A stretch of 64,000 nucleotides of DNA from Paenibacillus radicis (ex Xue et al. 2023) (lineage in GTDB: Bacteria > Bacillota > Bacilli > Paenibacillales > NBRC-103111): contig NZ_JANQBD010000004.1 of the NCBI RefSeq assembly GCF_024722015.1, positions 282,434 to 346,433 on the forward strand. Direction: 5' to 3'. The notes beneath the pieces were generated by a model. It did no database searches. It worked only from the letters and a program-made list of their open reading frames with translations, and was not told where the DNA came from. Both the position numbers and the translations under genes were made by a program. The first letter of the stretch is position 1. The number at the start of each line of letters is the position of its first letter. Shown in pieces: positions 34,203-43,546 of the stretch.

Positions 34203-35367
34203 TTCGCTCACTCCGTTCAATCGGTTTTGTCTGAATGGGTATGGTTATCTCAAGTGTTACCCCACTGGGAACATTTTGGTTAGAAATCGACATTTCTCCT
34301 GCGACATCCTCTACTCTCTCCTTCATGGCGTTCAAACCAAAGCCGTAATTAATCTGATTTGGAGCTTTACCGTTATCGGATAAAATAAATCGAATATGCC
34401 CGGTATAATAGTTTAATGAAAATTGGAAATAAGTGCTGGAGCCGTGCCGAATTCCATTAGTTAGACCTTCTTGAAGTGCACGGTAAATAGTTAGCTCAAT
34501 CATTGGTGACAAATCCGGTATATTTCTGTCTATTTCATAAGCAATCTCTACGTTGGTTTGTCTTTTGGTTTCTTCAATTAAACCTATAAGCTCGGGAATG
34601 AACTGGTGTTCTGGCATGTTCTCTCGCAGCAGATGTACGGAAGTTCGAACATCATCCAGACCGCTGAGAATGTTTTCTTTCGTCCTATCGATCATCTCAA
34701 GTGCCAGGGAATAATGGTTTTTCCCGATAGCGTGGGCTGCTGTTTGCAGTCCGGTTAATGCTGAGGTTAGCGTATGTCCAACCGAGTCATGAATTTCACG
34801 GGATATTCGGGTCCGTTCTTGAAGAATCGCTTTTCTCTCCAGCTCGATTGAGGCGATTCGCAGCTGTTCATTGTCTTTGGCTAATTGATTTTTTTGCTGA
34901 AAAGCAATTTTTGCAAGTAAGCTTATTCCGAAAATGGCGAAGTATTCGATGACTCGAGGAAAAGCATAGTATATCGGTTCAAAGGGGGGGAATTGGTGAA
35001 AAGTCCAAAGGCTTAGCAGACAGCCAGCATAGCTTACTATCGTAAAAATAATAGAATGGTTTCTGGAGTGATGAAAGGTAAATTCTCCTATGAGAATCAA
35101 GATATATACCTGTGCAAAAAAGTCTTCAGACATTACGGAAATAAAAAGAGCCAAGGCTAGCTGAAAAAATAAAAAGAGAACGCCAATCGGTTGGTGCAAA
35201 TCGATCTTCATGATGTAATCCCTAATCAGGACAACAACTACAAAAGTGCAGGATAGGAGGCATAATCCAATAGAAAACTCAGTCGTGTGGAGCAGCAAAG
35301 TAACGGTTGCTGTTATAACGACCAGGGTCAAAATTAGAGTTAATCTTTTATGTATTTGTGCGTCCAT
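34195..35367 (-). CDS. NarL-type sensor histidine kinase
   Basis: 390 residues with about six membrane helices in the first ~165 residues and almost no extracellular loops, so it probably senses within the membrane. Then a HisKA_3 domain with the phospho-His in SREIHDSVGHTL and an HATPase domain (ALQEGLTNGIRHG; LSDNGKAP; GFGLNAMKERV). DesK/LiaS-like. It overlaps the response regulator by eight bases. The nearby plus-strand genes for secreted proteins may or may not be targets. Confidence 0.9.
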   Translation of the reverse strand: MDAQIHKRLTLILTLVVITATVTLLLHTTEFSIGLCLLSCTFVVVVLIRDYIMKIDLHQPIGVLFLFFQLALALFISVMSEDFFAQVYILILIGEFTFHHSRNHSIIFTIVSYAGCLLSLWTFHQFPPFEPIYYAFPRVIEYFAIFGISLLAKIAFQQKNQLAKDNEQLRIASIELERKAILQERTRISREIHDSVGHTLTSALTGLQTAAHAIGKNHYSLALEMIDRTKENILSGLDDVRTSVHLLRENMPEHQFIPELIGLIEETKRQTNVEIAYEIDRNIPDLSPMIELTIYRALQEGLTNGIRHGSSTYFQFSLNYYTGHIRFILSDNGKAPNQINYGFGLNAMKERVEDVAGEMSISNQNVPSGVTLEITIPIQTKPIERSERIV

Positions 35368-35689
35368 TTTATATCCTCACAAGTAATGAAATATTTACTA
35401 TCTATATAGTACCACAAACATGACCTAAGTCATATGAATCATAAAATAATGTCGAAAAAAGACAAAAATATGTCTATAATAGTGAATATTTTCACCTTTA
35501 ATAGGTCGTTAGAATCATTTATAATAGAAATAGACATATAGTTTAGGATAGATTGAGGAATGTATATAGCTATTTTCCCAAAAGTTACTTGTGAGCTTGC
35601 AAGATGTGTGGGTCGAAAGGACTGGGGATAATGGATCTGATATGTATTTAGATAAGAAGAACTAGAATTTCAAGGAGGGGCATAAGCAA
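35368..35689. other. AT-rich divergent intergenic region
   Basis: Between the kinase gene and a secreted-protein operon. TATAAT-like boxes occur (35472-35477, 35518-35523), but no convincing -35 partner or operator stands out. Confidence 0.4.
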
Positions 35690-35839
35690 ATGTTGCTGAT
35701 CATATGGAACGCATTAGGCTGCATTCTTCTAATTTCGACTCTATATATACTCATCGGTTTATTGCGGGAAAAGCCTGAGCAGGTAAAACTCCCTTTTGAT
35801 AGCAGGAGAGCATCACATGAAGAACGGAGATCCTCATGA
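35690..35839 (+). CDS. Small single-pass membrane protein, 49 aa
   Basis: MLLIIWNALGCILLISTLYI then a hydrophilic basic tail (SRRASHEERRSS). AAGGAGGGG before the ATG. Its stop overlaps the next gene's start (ATGA), so the two are co-translated. It may assist or accompany the secreted protein; no family known. Confidence 0.65.
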   Translation: MLLIIWNALGCILLISTLYILIGLLREKPEQVKLPFDSRRASHEERRSS

Positions 35840-37299
35840 ATATGTCGATTGTGCTGAAAAAAAGTATGATTCCGGTACTTTTAATGATTGTCATGCTTCT
35901 AACCTTGCTGACCAATTCAAACAGTGCTCATGCAGACAATGAACCGAATCTTGCTTTAAACCCCAGTGGTGCAGGTTATCCGGAACTCACTGCATCCAAC
36001 ACATGCGGCTGTGATAGTGTATGGAGTGTGGTGAATGGCATATTCTCCTACAATGAAAGTCCACGTGACCGTTGGACCAATTACGGTTCTCCGAATCCGA
36101 CGGATTGGGTGGCTATTAATTTTGGTTCGGCTAAATCCTTTAACCAGGTAAAATTATATGTATTTAATGACGGCGGGGGTGTTCAGACTCCAGCAAGCTA
36201 TCTTATCCAATACTGGAATGGCAGTGACTGGATAGGTCCGACCAACCAACTCAAAACTCCTGAGCTGCCTGAGGCGTCATTAAGTTCGAAGGCTACACCT
36301 GCAACCACTTTAAATACGGTAGATTTCGATACAGTTACATCCGACAAATTAAGAGTCGTATTTACAAGTAGAAGTTTTTCTTACAGCGGACTTGTTGAGC
36401 TCGAAGTTTTTTTGCATCAAACGGAAGATCAAATTGCAGCAGCAGCGGTAATGACGCTTATAGGACAATTGCCGGTTCAAGCCTCAGTGACATTAACGGA
36501 TAAACCGGCTATTACAGCGGCACGCGCGGTCTATAATAATCTTACTTTTGCTCAAAGGACCCTCGTAACCAATTTAAGTAAGCTAACAGCAGCGGAGGCG
36601 GCAATAGCAGCACTGGAAGCAGATCAAATTGCAGCAGCTACAGTGATGACATTAATAGGACAACTGCCGGTCCAAGCCTCAGTGGCATTAACGGATAAAC
36701 CGGCTATCACAGCGGCACGCACTGCCTATAACAATCTTACTTTGAGCCAAAAAAGCCTTGTAACGAATCTAAGTAAATTAACAGCCGCTGAAGCTGCAAT
36801 AGTAACATTGGAAACTCCCAAAATGAAAGACATTAACATCCTGTCAGCTTTTGGTGACGAATCGGGACATAGGATAACGATAAAATTATCATCGGTTCTG
36901 GATGTGACGTATGGGGTACAGCCGGCCAAATTTCAAATCCTTGCGAGTGGGGTCCAAAGCACGGCCACTAATGCAGTCTATGATTTAACTGATTCCAGTC
37001 ATCAAACTATAAAACTAACCTTCGCCTCACCAGTGTTACTGAACGAAACATCGGTTTCTATATCCATACAAAGCGGAGCCTTTAAAACAAGCAGCAATGA
37101 ATTAAACAATGCAATCCAATCAAGACCCGTCATTACCTTCAAGAAGCTCGACTTGTTGAATGATAATCGGATTGGCGTGGACGATATAGTTCTAATGATA
37201 AGTAATGCTGCATCGCAAATTGACGTGAATCAGGATGGAGTTTTTAATCGCGAGGATATAATCATAATATTGAGTCAGATTTCGATGCGCTTGAGATAA
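35836..37299 (+). CDS. Secreted protein: discoidin-type domain, helical repeats, dockerin-like end
   Basis: 487 residues. Signal peptide to about residue 34 (NSAHA). Residues ~38-195 look like an F5/8 type C (discoidin, carbohydrate-binding) domain with APSNW-type strands and two Cys near the start (NTCGCDSV). Then two nearly identical 63-residue helical repeats (about 200-325; starting EDQIAAAAVMTLIGQL and ADQIAAATVMTLIGQL), and a ~100-residue beta domain. Last come two calcium-loop-like motifs of dockerin type (DLLNDNRIGVDDIV; DVNQDGVFNREDII). A dockerin without a visible cohesin in the window is odd. Function: extracellular carbohydrate binding, inferred. Confidence 0.8.
   Translation: MNMSIVLKKSMIPVLLMIVMLLTLLTNSNSAHADNEPNLALNPSGAGYPELTASNTCGCDSVWSVVNGIFSYNESPRDRWTNYGSPNPTDWVAINFGSAKSFNQVKLYVFNDGGGVQTPASYLIQYWNGSDWIGPTNQLKTPELPEASLSSKATPATTLNTVDFDTVTSDKLRVVFTSRSFSYSGLVELEVFLHQTEDQIAAAAVMTLIGQLPVQASVTLTDKPAITAARAVYNNLTFAQRTLVTNLSKLTAAEAAIAALEADQIAAATVMTLIGQLPVQASVALTDKPAITAARTAYNNLTLSQKSLVTNLSKLTAAEAAIVTLETPKMKDINILSAFGDESGHRITIKLSSVLDVTYGVQPAKFQILASGVQSTATNAVYDLTDSSHQTIKLTFASPVLLNETSVSISIQSGAFKTSSNELNNAIQSRPVITFKKLDLLNDNRIGVDDIVLMISNAASQIDVNQDGVFNREDIIIILSQISMRLR
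36424..36809 (+). repeat. In-gene tandem repeat of about 195 bp
   Basis: Two tandem copies with the DNA almost as conserved as the protein, including GATCAAATTGCAGCAGC at both starts and GGATAAACCGGCTAT further on. This indicates a recent duplication or homogenisation. Confidence 0.75.
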
Positions 37300-37444
37300 G
37301 CAAATGAGAGGACAATTGCAGCAGATACGTTGACAGTACTGCTGCCAGAGTGATATTATTTGTTGTGATAAAAGACATGCGCAGCCATGGCTGGTGATTG
37401 CGTCAAGCCTATCGCTGTATGAACGCAACGACCTGTATCATTCC

Positions 37445-37478
37445 AACCACTTGTTAGATTCATAGCAGGTGGTTTTTT
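37445..37478 (+). terminator. Terminator
   Basis: AACCACTTG pairs with CAGGTGGTT (one wobble), then a T-run. It ends the secreted-protein operon. Confidence 0.7.
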
Positions 37479-37543
37479 AATTTAATTAGTGATGCCCTTA
37501 GGAACTTCATAAACCATCATAATACGAAAAGGCGGGGACAAGG

Positions 37544-38029
37544 ATGGAAATCAGATCAGCACAGCATAAGGATATTGAATCGATATTGGACATTTATAAT
37601 GAGGCGATACTAAATACGGTGGCAACCTTTGATACGGAGCTGCGTACCTTGGAGCAGCAGACGCAATGGTTTCACAACCATGGAGAGTTATACCCTATAT
37701 GGGTTGCTGAGCAAGAGGGTATTATAATAGGCTGGGCCTCATTAAATCCTTATTCCGATCGATTAGCTTACAGAAGAACCGCTGAGCTGTCTTTATACAT
37801 CCATAGTGATTACAGGGGCCAGGGGGTTGGCAAGCAGCTGATGAAGCAAGTGCTTGATGCCGGGCTTGCAGCGGGCTTGCATACTGTTCTTTCTCGAATT
37901 GTCGAAGGCAATGAGAGCAGCATCCACCTGCATGAAGTCTACGATTTCAAGCATGTAGGAATTATGCGGGAAGTAGGCTTTAAGTTCGGCAGGATGCTGG
38001 ACGTAATTATGATGCAGAAAATGCTGTAA
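37544..38029 (+). CDS. GNAT-family N-acetyltransferase (PAT/MddA-like)
   Basis: 161 residues. The acetyl-CoA loop is DYRGQGVGKQLMKQ; the N-terminal IYNEAILNTVATFD and the end motif EVGFKFGRMLDVIMMQK match the phosphinothricin/methionine-derivative acetyltransferase group. It probably acetylates a small amine and may give resistance to glutamine-synthetase inhibitors or act in amino-acid detoxification. GGCGGGGACAAGG lies upstream. Converges on the kinase gene with only 4 bp between stops. Confidence 0.85.
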   Translation: MEIRSAQHKDIESILDIYNEAILNTVATFDTELRTLEQQTQWFHNHGELYPIWVAEQEGIIIGWASLNPYSDRLAYRRTAELSLYIHSDYRGQGVGKQLMKQVLDAGLAAGLHTVLSRIVEGNESSIHLHEVYDFKHVGIMREVGFKFGRMLDVIMMQKML

Positions 38030-38033
38030 GCAT

Positions 38034-39455
38034 TTATCCCCGAAGTTTCTGCCCGGTTGGCAGACGGACAGCGACTTCGGTACCTTGGGATTGATGGGGG
38101 CTTTCCAGAGTAAGAGTGCCTCCATGCAGATCAATAATCTCCTTGCAGATAGAAAGTCCTAAGCCGGTTCCTCCGCCACCAGGGTGAACTTGATAAAACT
38201 TGCCAGTCACTTTGCTAATATGCTCGGTAGGGATGCCGATACCGTAATCACGAACACGAATGACGCAATATTCTCGTTCAGTGAATAAGGTTATTTCTAT
38301 TATCGTATAGGGATGAGCGAACTTAACTGCGTTATCGATGATGTTAATAAACACCTGCTTCAAACGGTTTTCATCCCCGGGGATGATGCCATTTTCAGGC
38401 GCGTTATGGATAGTGAATCGGAATGAAGTATTTTTGCTAGAAGCCTTGGCTGCGAGCTGCAGCAATACCTCATTAAGCAATTCGGCTATATTCGTCTGTT
38501 TAACCTCCAATACAAGCTGCTTCTGCTCCAGCCTGGAGAAATCAAGCAGCTCCTCCACCAGTCCGACTAGGCGGTCGGTTTCTTTCGCGATGATTCTGAG
38601 ACCTCTTTTTGTTTCATTCGTATTTTGTAAATCACCAAGTAGAATCGTTTCGCTCCATCCTTTTATACTGGTCAAAGGCGTTCGCAGCTCGTGAGAAATG
38701 GACGAGATGAAGTCGTTTTTCAAATTATCGGTTTTGACAATTTCCTCAGCCATATAGTTTAAGGTTCGGGCCAACTCCCCAAGCTCATGCCGGTAGGTTT
38801 CATCTAATCGTGTATCGAAATGGCCTTTTGCCATAAGGGAAGAAGCTGTTGTAATATGTTTGAGCGGTTTTACAATAGAGTTTGCTAAAGCCATGCTAAT
38901 CAGCGTGACAGCTGCCAAAATGATCAAGCCAATCAACAAAGCGATACTCGATATTGTACGAATGACACGGTCAACCGCTTCCAGGGAAGTGATGTAACGC
39001 AGCACGGCGATGGACTGGCTGTTCCATTGAAGAGGGGTAGAGACAGCCAGAATACGTTCACCTGTCAACGGATTGGCACCGATCCACCGGCTTGTAGCTC
39101 CTTGGGCTGCTGCTTGCACATCTGTGGTCAGCAGCTGCTCCTGCACAGCGAAGCCGCTTGAACTTGCCAGAATCGTCCCCTGGGTGCTAATGACCTGAAG
39201 CTCAGCATTATTGTGAGCGAAGGAATCCGTAATATCAGCCAGCTGGGTGTCAAGCAGCATTACATTTAAGTTGGCGTGAAACTTATTATAGAAGGAGGCG
39301 GATACTTGGGCATGATTACTCAGCTGATTGGAGATGGTGTTGTAGTAATAAACCCGGACAGAGTAAATAAACACACTTTCAACCAAAATTAAGGTTAACA
39401 AAACAACGAGAAAATAATGGGACACGACAAGTCGTCTCATTCCTGCTTTAACCAT
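38034..39455 (-). CDS. Sensor histidine kinase (HAMP, HisKA)
   Basis: 473 residues. Membrane helices near 10-30 and 170-195 flank an extracellular sensor of about 135 residues. A HAMP domain follows (MALANSIVKPLKHITTA), then HisKA with phospho-His in SSISHELRTPLTS, and an HATPase domain with N box (FINIIDNAVKFA), G1 (VRDYGIGIP) and G2 (GGTGLGLSI). The PhoR/ResE-type plan. Start ATG 39455 overlaps the end of the response regulator by 8 bp. Signal unknown; the following lipoprotein gene upstream in the operon may be related. Confidence 0.92.
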   Translation of the reverse strand: MVKAGMRRLVVSHYFLVVLLTLILVESVFIYSVRVYYYNTISNQLSNHAQVSASFYNKFHANLNVMLLDTQLADITDSFAHNNAELQVISTQGTILASSSGFAVQEQLLTTDVQAAAQGATSRWIGANPLTGERILAVSTPLQWNSQSIAVLRYITSLEAVDRVIRTISSIALLIGLIILAAVTLISMALANSIVKPLKHITTASSLMAKGHFDTRLDETYRHELGELARTLNYMAEEIVKTDNLKNDFISSISHELRTPLTSIKGWSETILLGDLQNTNETKRGLRIIAKETDRLVGLVEELLDFSRLEQKQLVLEVKQTNIAELLNEVLLQLAAKASSKNTSFRFTIHNAPENGIIPGDENRLKQVFINIIDNAVKFAHPYTIIEITLFTEREYCVIRVRDYGIGIPTEHISKVTGKFYQVHPGGGGTGLGLSICKEIIDLHGGTLTLESPHQSQGTEVAVRLPTGQKLRG

Positions 39456-40152
39456 AGTGATGTTCCGCCCATTTATATCCGAAGCCCCACACGGTTTCGA
39501 TATAGACAGGTTTGGACGGGTCCTCTTCGATTTTTTGTCGGAGGCGACGAATATTGACGTCAACCATCTTGGGATCACCGTAATAATCTTCCCCCCACAC
39601 CTCATCCAGCAGCGAGTCACGGCTTAGCGGCACACCCTCGTGGATCATAAACATCCTTAGCAAAGCTAGCTCGGTTGGAGTTACCTCCAGCAGGCGACCA
39701 TTCTTTCTGACCTCACGAACCTCCGCATCTAGCTCAAAAGGACCTGAGCGAATCAAATCACCGCCGCTGGCTGATGGTGACTTCAGCTCAACACGGCGCA
39801 GCAGGGAATGAATACGTGCCATCAATTCACCCGGACTGAACGGCTTGCTAATATAATCATCGGCTCCAAGAGTCAAGCCGAGTATTTTATCCTTTTCCTG
39901 GACTTTGGCGGTTAAGAAAATAATGCCCATCCGTTCGTTACTCTGCCGGATATACTTGCAAACTTCAAATCCGTCAGGAGCAGGTACCATGACATCTAAC
40001 AGCGCTATGGCAACCCCAGCGTGTTCCTGAAGATATTGCAAGGCTTCACTGCCAGTGGCTGCTTCAATAACATGGAATCCTTCGCGAAGCAAATTAACAA
40101 CGATAAAGCTTCGAATGGATTCTTCATCTTCTAATATAAGTACGGTGCTCAT
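39448..40152 (-). CDS. OmpR-type response regulator
   Basis: 234 residues: receiver with phosphoacceptor Asp in ALLDVMVP, acidic pair LEDEES, Thr in FLTAK, Lys in ISKPFSPGEL. Winged-helix DNA-binding domain to the C-terminus (TPTELALLRMFM, VDVNIRRLRQKIE, TVWGFGYKW). Partner of the overlapping kinase. Regulated genes are not visible here. Confidence 0.93.
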   Translation of the reverse strand: MSTVLILEDEESIRSFIVVNLLREGFHVIEAATGSEALQYLQEHAGVAIALLDVMVPAPDGFEVCKYIRQSNERMGIIFLTAKVQEKDKILGLTLGADDYISKPFSPGELMARIHSLLRRVELKSPSASGGDLIRSGPFELDAEVREVRKNGRLLEVTPTELALLRMFMIHEGVPLSRDSLLDEVWGEDYYGDPKMVDVNIRRLRQKIEEDPSKPVYIETVWGFGYKWAEHHYG

Positions 40153-40202
40153 GGTTCACATCTCCTAACAGTTTCGCTTTGACGAAATGATTAAGCGTTC
40201 AG

Positions 40203-41492
40203 CTATTTCACCAGCTCGGATAGAGGCCGGAAACGGGTCGAATATTGGAGACTGGCCTCCGTAAGATGAAGAGCAGTTACCGTTTTGGCCGTTCGGCCTA
40301 TTTCCAGCCAGTCGGTGGAAGGCTGCATACTGACCCAAGCTTCCTCAGACATCGTCTTCCACTCCACCGTTTCTCCACTAATGTTAGCTATGAACCGGAT
40401 CACTCCCTCGTCTTTGGGCCGTTGAAGCTGGTAGTCTTTATTCCACTCGACAGGGATTTCAAAGTAAAAGCCGCTGCCAATATCCATAAACAATTCGTAT
40501 AGAGGAGCTGAAGTGTAGCCCTTCTGACTGTCCCAACGGTAAAAGGCTGTAATCCAGGGAGTAGAAACATAAGGTTCATTCTCCCAGCCCGTCGGCACCC
40601 GGTCCATACCTATCTCCACAATACCGTCATGATTAAAATCACCGTTAATCGAAGGACGCGGCTTCAGGGGGATGTCTTTGTCAGGGAATGCTTTTATCAA
40701 GTTGCCCTGTTCAAAGTAGACCAGCTGTGTGTAAGCGGAATGAGCGCCTATTCCGGCATCCAGCAGAATACCGCGCTTGGACTCTGCAATCCAGTTTGAT
40801 TGGACCGAGTAATAACCGCTGACATGAGAATCTAATGGTGTCGCTCCAATCGTTTGGAAGCTGTTCTGACTGTATTGAAGGACAGTTAATGACGAGGAAG
40901 CATTTCGTTCCAAGGTTAGAATAGATAAGTCTTTTTTATTATCTTCATTGAGGTCATCAACGACGAACTCAGTGTAGGGCGAATCGAATATTTTGTTAAA
41001 GTTATGGCCATCAAACCGATAGACAATTAAGCCTTTAGCTACCTTTTCCCCTCCTGAATAGCCGGCAATTACCTCTAAGCTCCCATCGTCGGTTACATCA
41101 TCGAACATCAAGGTATCTAATTCATAGCCTTCTCCTTGGAATTCATTGAGCAGCTTCCAGGTGTCACCCTTTTGCTGCCACAGCATTCCGGTAAGACCTT
41201 TGTTGTTTTCCGATGCTTGGTAGTATACAATAGCTTCCAGTATGCCATCTCGATCAAGATCGTTGACGAAAATGGATCCAGTTGTTTTGGACTTTTTGGG
41301 ACGTACCAAAGAAGCTCCCGGGGGAAGAGCGTTCTGGATCACTTGTTTTAAGCTCTCTTTTTCCTCAGGTAACCGGGGCAAGTGCATATAGGATTGAGGG
41401 TCCTTAGTAAGTGCGCAGCCGCTGCAGATTAAGGCAATGCATGTGAATAATGTGAACGAGAAACGCAGTTTGTTCCGTAACGCGGGAATCAC
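40203..41492 (-). CDS. Lipoprotein with repeat-containing (FG-GAP/VCBS-like) domain
   Basis: 429 residues. Signal with lipobox CSGC near residue 26. Several short repeats of the type DLDRDGILEAIVYY, DVTDDGSLEVIAGY, DLNEDNKKDLSIL and DFNHDGIVEIGMD occur at ~45-70-residue spacing, each with the calcium-loop-like D-x-D/N-x-D-G pattern of beta-propeller FG-GAP repeats. It is likely an extracellular beta-propeller. The GTG start at 41492 abuts AGAAGG with almost no spacing and is uncertain. It precedes the OmpR-type system in the same direction (50 bp gap), suggesting one transcript. Confidence 0.8.
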   Translation of the reverse strand: MIPALRNKLRFSFTLFTCIALICSGCALTKDPQSYMHLPRLPEEKESLKQVIQNALPPGASLVRPKKSKTTGSIFVNDLDRDGILEAIVYYQASENNKGLTGMLWQQKGDTWKLLNEFQGEGYELDTLMFDDVTDDGSLEVIAGYSGGEKVAKGLIVYRFDGHNFNKIFDSPYTEFVVDDLNEDNKKDLSILTLERNASSSLTVLQYSQNSFQTIGATPLDSHVSGYYSVQSNWIAESKRGILLDAGIGAHSAYTQLVYFEQGNLIKAFPDKDIPLKPRPSINGDFNHDGIVEIGMDRVPTGWENEPYVSTPWITAFYRWDSQKGYTSAPLYELFMDIGSGFYFEIPVEWNKDYQLQRPKDEGVIRFIANISGETVEWKTMSEEAWVSMQPSTDWLEIGRTAKTVTALHLTEASLQYSTRFRPLSELVK

Positions 41493-41670
41493 CTTCTTAT
41501 CAAGGGAATATTCATTAAGTCATTATACCAATCGGTGAGGCTTGAAACGGTAACAAAGCGGTAACAGTTTTAAATAAACACAGAGGTGTGATATTTATCA
41601 CAGTACAAAATTAGTTCATCATGATACTTTGTAGGTACAGCTACCTATTGTAGAGAAAAGAGGCATATTC

Positions 41671-43374
41671 ATGAACATTAAAATGGGGATTGTAGGTAAG
41701 GTTACATGGTTGGTAGTTATAGCTGTAATGATAAGTGTATTATCACTTCTTAGTATTGGATATTTTGTGAATTACAAACAGGTTGACCAAGCGGCTGGCG
41801 ATGAATTAATAGGCTGTGCAAGCATTACCTCGGGACTGCTTACAACAGCAGAGATACAAGAGTTGGCACAGGGCAAAGCTTCACAGGCCTTAAAGGACAA
41901 AGTTAATTGGATTGTTAACCATAAAACTATATTTAAAAATGCTGCAATAATAAGCTTGGACGGCGTGCTGATTGTGCCAGATAAGCGTTGGGAAGAGCAG
42001 GGCTATAAAGCGGGAGACAAAATATTCATTGATCGCGATGCTGTTGATATGCTGACGGGAATGAAGCATCCTGAAGCATCTACTGTTTACAACTTTGCAG
42101 GTATTGACCGTAAAACCGGCTATGCTCCGATCTTTGCCAATCATGACTCATCCAAAGAAATTGTGGCACTGATGGCGATTGATTTTGACGCATCGATTAT
42201 AAAGGAACGCACATTCACAATGTTGATGTTTACGATACAAACGGGAGGCATTTTTCCAGTAGTGGCTGCATTAATAGCGTATCTCTTGATCAGCAGGATG
42301 ATAAAGCCTATTGGACTCGTTAGCGCCAGGGTGCAAAAAATTGCTGAAGGCGATTTGACCGGAGAGGCCATAACCAGCACAAGCAAGGATGAAATTGGCA
42401 GCCTGGTTGCTTCTGTGAATCAAATGAGCGTTCAGTTAAAACAAATGATACATACGATAGAGGATACATCCCGAGAGGTTAATCGAACATCGAAAGTGCT
42501 GTCAGGAGACGCTAATCAGACTGCAGCTTCGATTAACACGATGGTTTCAGCCATGCAGCAAATAGCAGCAGGGGCCGATGCTCAGGAGAAAGGGACTGAC
42601 GAAAGCGCACGTGCGATGGAGGAAATTGCTGAAGGGATCAATGGGATTGCTGATTCAGCTATGACGATGTCGGAAATGATGGCGGATACTCTCAGCGCAG
42701 CGATAGAGGGCAGTGAAACATTGAACCGTGTACTGAAGCAAATGGAGTCGATACATGAATCAGTAGAAGAATCGTCAGGAGCAGTTAAGGAGTTATCCAG
42801 CAACTCCGAACAAATTGGCCAAATTGTGTTAGTCATGAAGGGGATTTCGGCTCAGACTAATTTGCTTGCGTTAAACGCTTCGATTGAAGCATCAAGAGCT
42901 GGAGAAGAGGGAAAAGGATTTGCGGTTGTAGCCGGTGAAATTCGCAAGCTGGCCGAACAGTCGAGATTATCCTCCGAGCATATTTCTGAATTAATTGAGT
43001 CGGTACAAATCAAGATTCAGCATATGGTTGCGGCTATGGAGCGGGAAATCGTTGAAATGGAGACAGGAAAGACATACATTCACCAGCTAGCCAGCGGCTT
43101 CCAAAATATCGTAGATAAAGCGCATAAGTCCAACGGGCAGATCATGGAAATATCGGCCATTTCCCAGCAAATATCAGCAGGCACGGAGGAGGTCGCCTCA
43201 TCTGTGCATGAAACAGCGACGATTGCCAAGCTGTCTTCCTTGCAATCATCGAAGGTCGCTCAGCTGTCCGCAGGGCAGTTGGACTCTATGAGATTGATCA
43301 CTTCGGAAGCAAATGGGATGGAAACAATTAGCGAAGAGCTTAGCGGTGTGGTTCGGAAGTTCAAAATCTCATAG
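41671..43374 (+). CDS. Methyl-accepting chemotaxis protein
   Basis: 567 residues: membrane helix near 8-30, extracellular sensor of about 155 residues (Cache-like but short), second helix near 187-210, HAMP ([20 protein letters not shown]), then the long coiled-coil signalling domain whose hairpin tip contains [20 protein letters not shown] and [26 protein letters not shown] lies upstream of ATG 41671. Ligand unknown. No other chemotaxis genes in the window. Confidence 0.93.
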   Translation: MNIKMGIVGKVTWLVVIAVMISVLSLLSIGYFVNYKQVDQAAGDELIGCASITSGLLTTAEIQELAQGKASQALKDKVNWIVNHKTIFKNAAIISLDGVLIVPDKRWEEQGYKAGDKIFIDRDAVDMLTGMKHPEASTVYNFAGIDRKTGYAPIFANHDSSKEIVALMAIDFDASIIKERTFTMLMFTIQTGGIFPVVAALIAYLLISRMIKPIGLVSARVQKIAEGDLTGEAITSTSKDEIGSLVASVNQMSVQLKQMIHTIEDTSREVNRTSKVLSGDANQTAASINTMVSAMQQIAAGADAQEKGTDESARAMEEIAEGINGIADSAMTMSEMMADTLSAAIEGSETLNRVLKQMESIHESVEESSGAVKELSSNSEQIGQIVLVMKGISAQTNLLALNASIEASRAGEEGKGFAVVAGEIRKLAEQSRLSSEHISELIESVQIKIQHMVAAMEREIVEMETGKTYIHQLASGFQNIVDKAHKSNGQIMEISAISQQISAGTEEVASSVHETATIAKLSSLQSSKVAQLSAGQLDSMRLITSEANGMETISEELSGVVRKFKIS

Positions 43375-43391
43375 TGCTCCTGCTTATTTGC

Positions 43392-43420
43392 TTGACTCGA
43401 TTTTTACAGATAGCTATAAT
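43392..43420 (+). promoter_or_regulatory. Consensus promoter for argS
   Basis: TTGACT (43392-43397), 17 bp spacer, perfect TATAAT (43415-43420). Start of transcription expected near 43427. Confidence 0.85.
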
Positions 43421-43463
43421 GTAACATATGTCAATGAAGGTATATTGGGACAAAAGTCTTCTG

Positions 43464-43490
43464 AGCACCCCGTTTGGGGTGCTTTATTGT
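43464..43490 (+). terminator. Hairpin in the argS leader, possible attenuator
   Basis: AGCACCCC-gttt-GGGGTGCT perfect 8-bp stem followed by TTATTGT. It lies between the promoter and argS, 120 bp leader, so it may attenuate argS transcription rather than end the preceding gene. No T-box is visible. Confidence 0.55.
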
Positions 43491-43546
43491 ATAAAATACC
43501 GATTGCCGATCGGCTTGATATTGAAAAGAAAAGGGGATCAACCATC

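Noticed and set aside
43375..43546. T-box leader for argS
   Set aside because: No specifier loop or T-box sequence is visible; only a simple hairpin is present.
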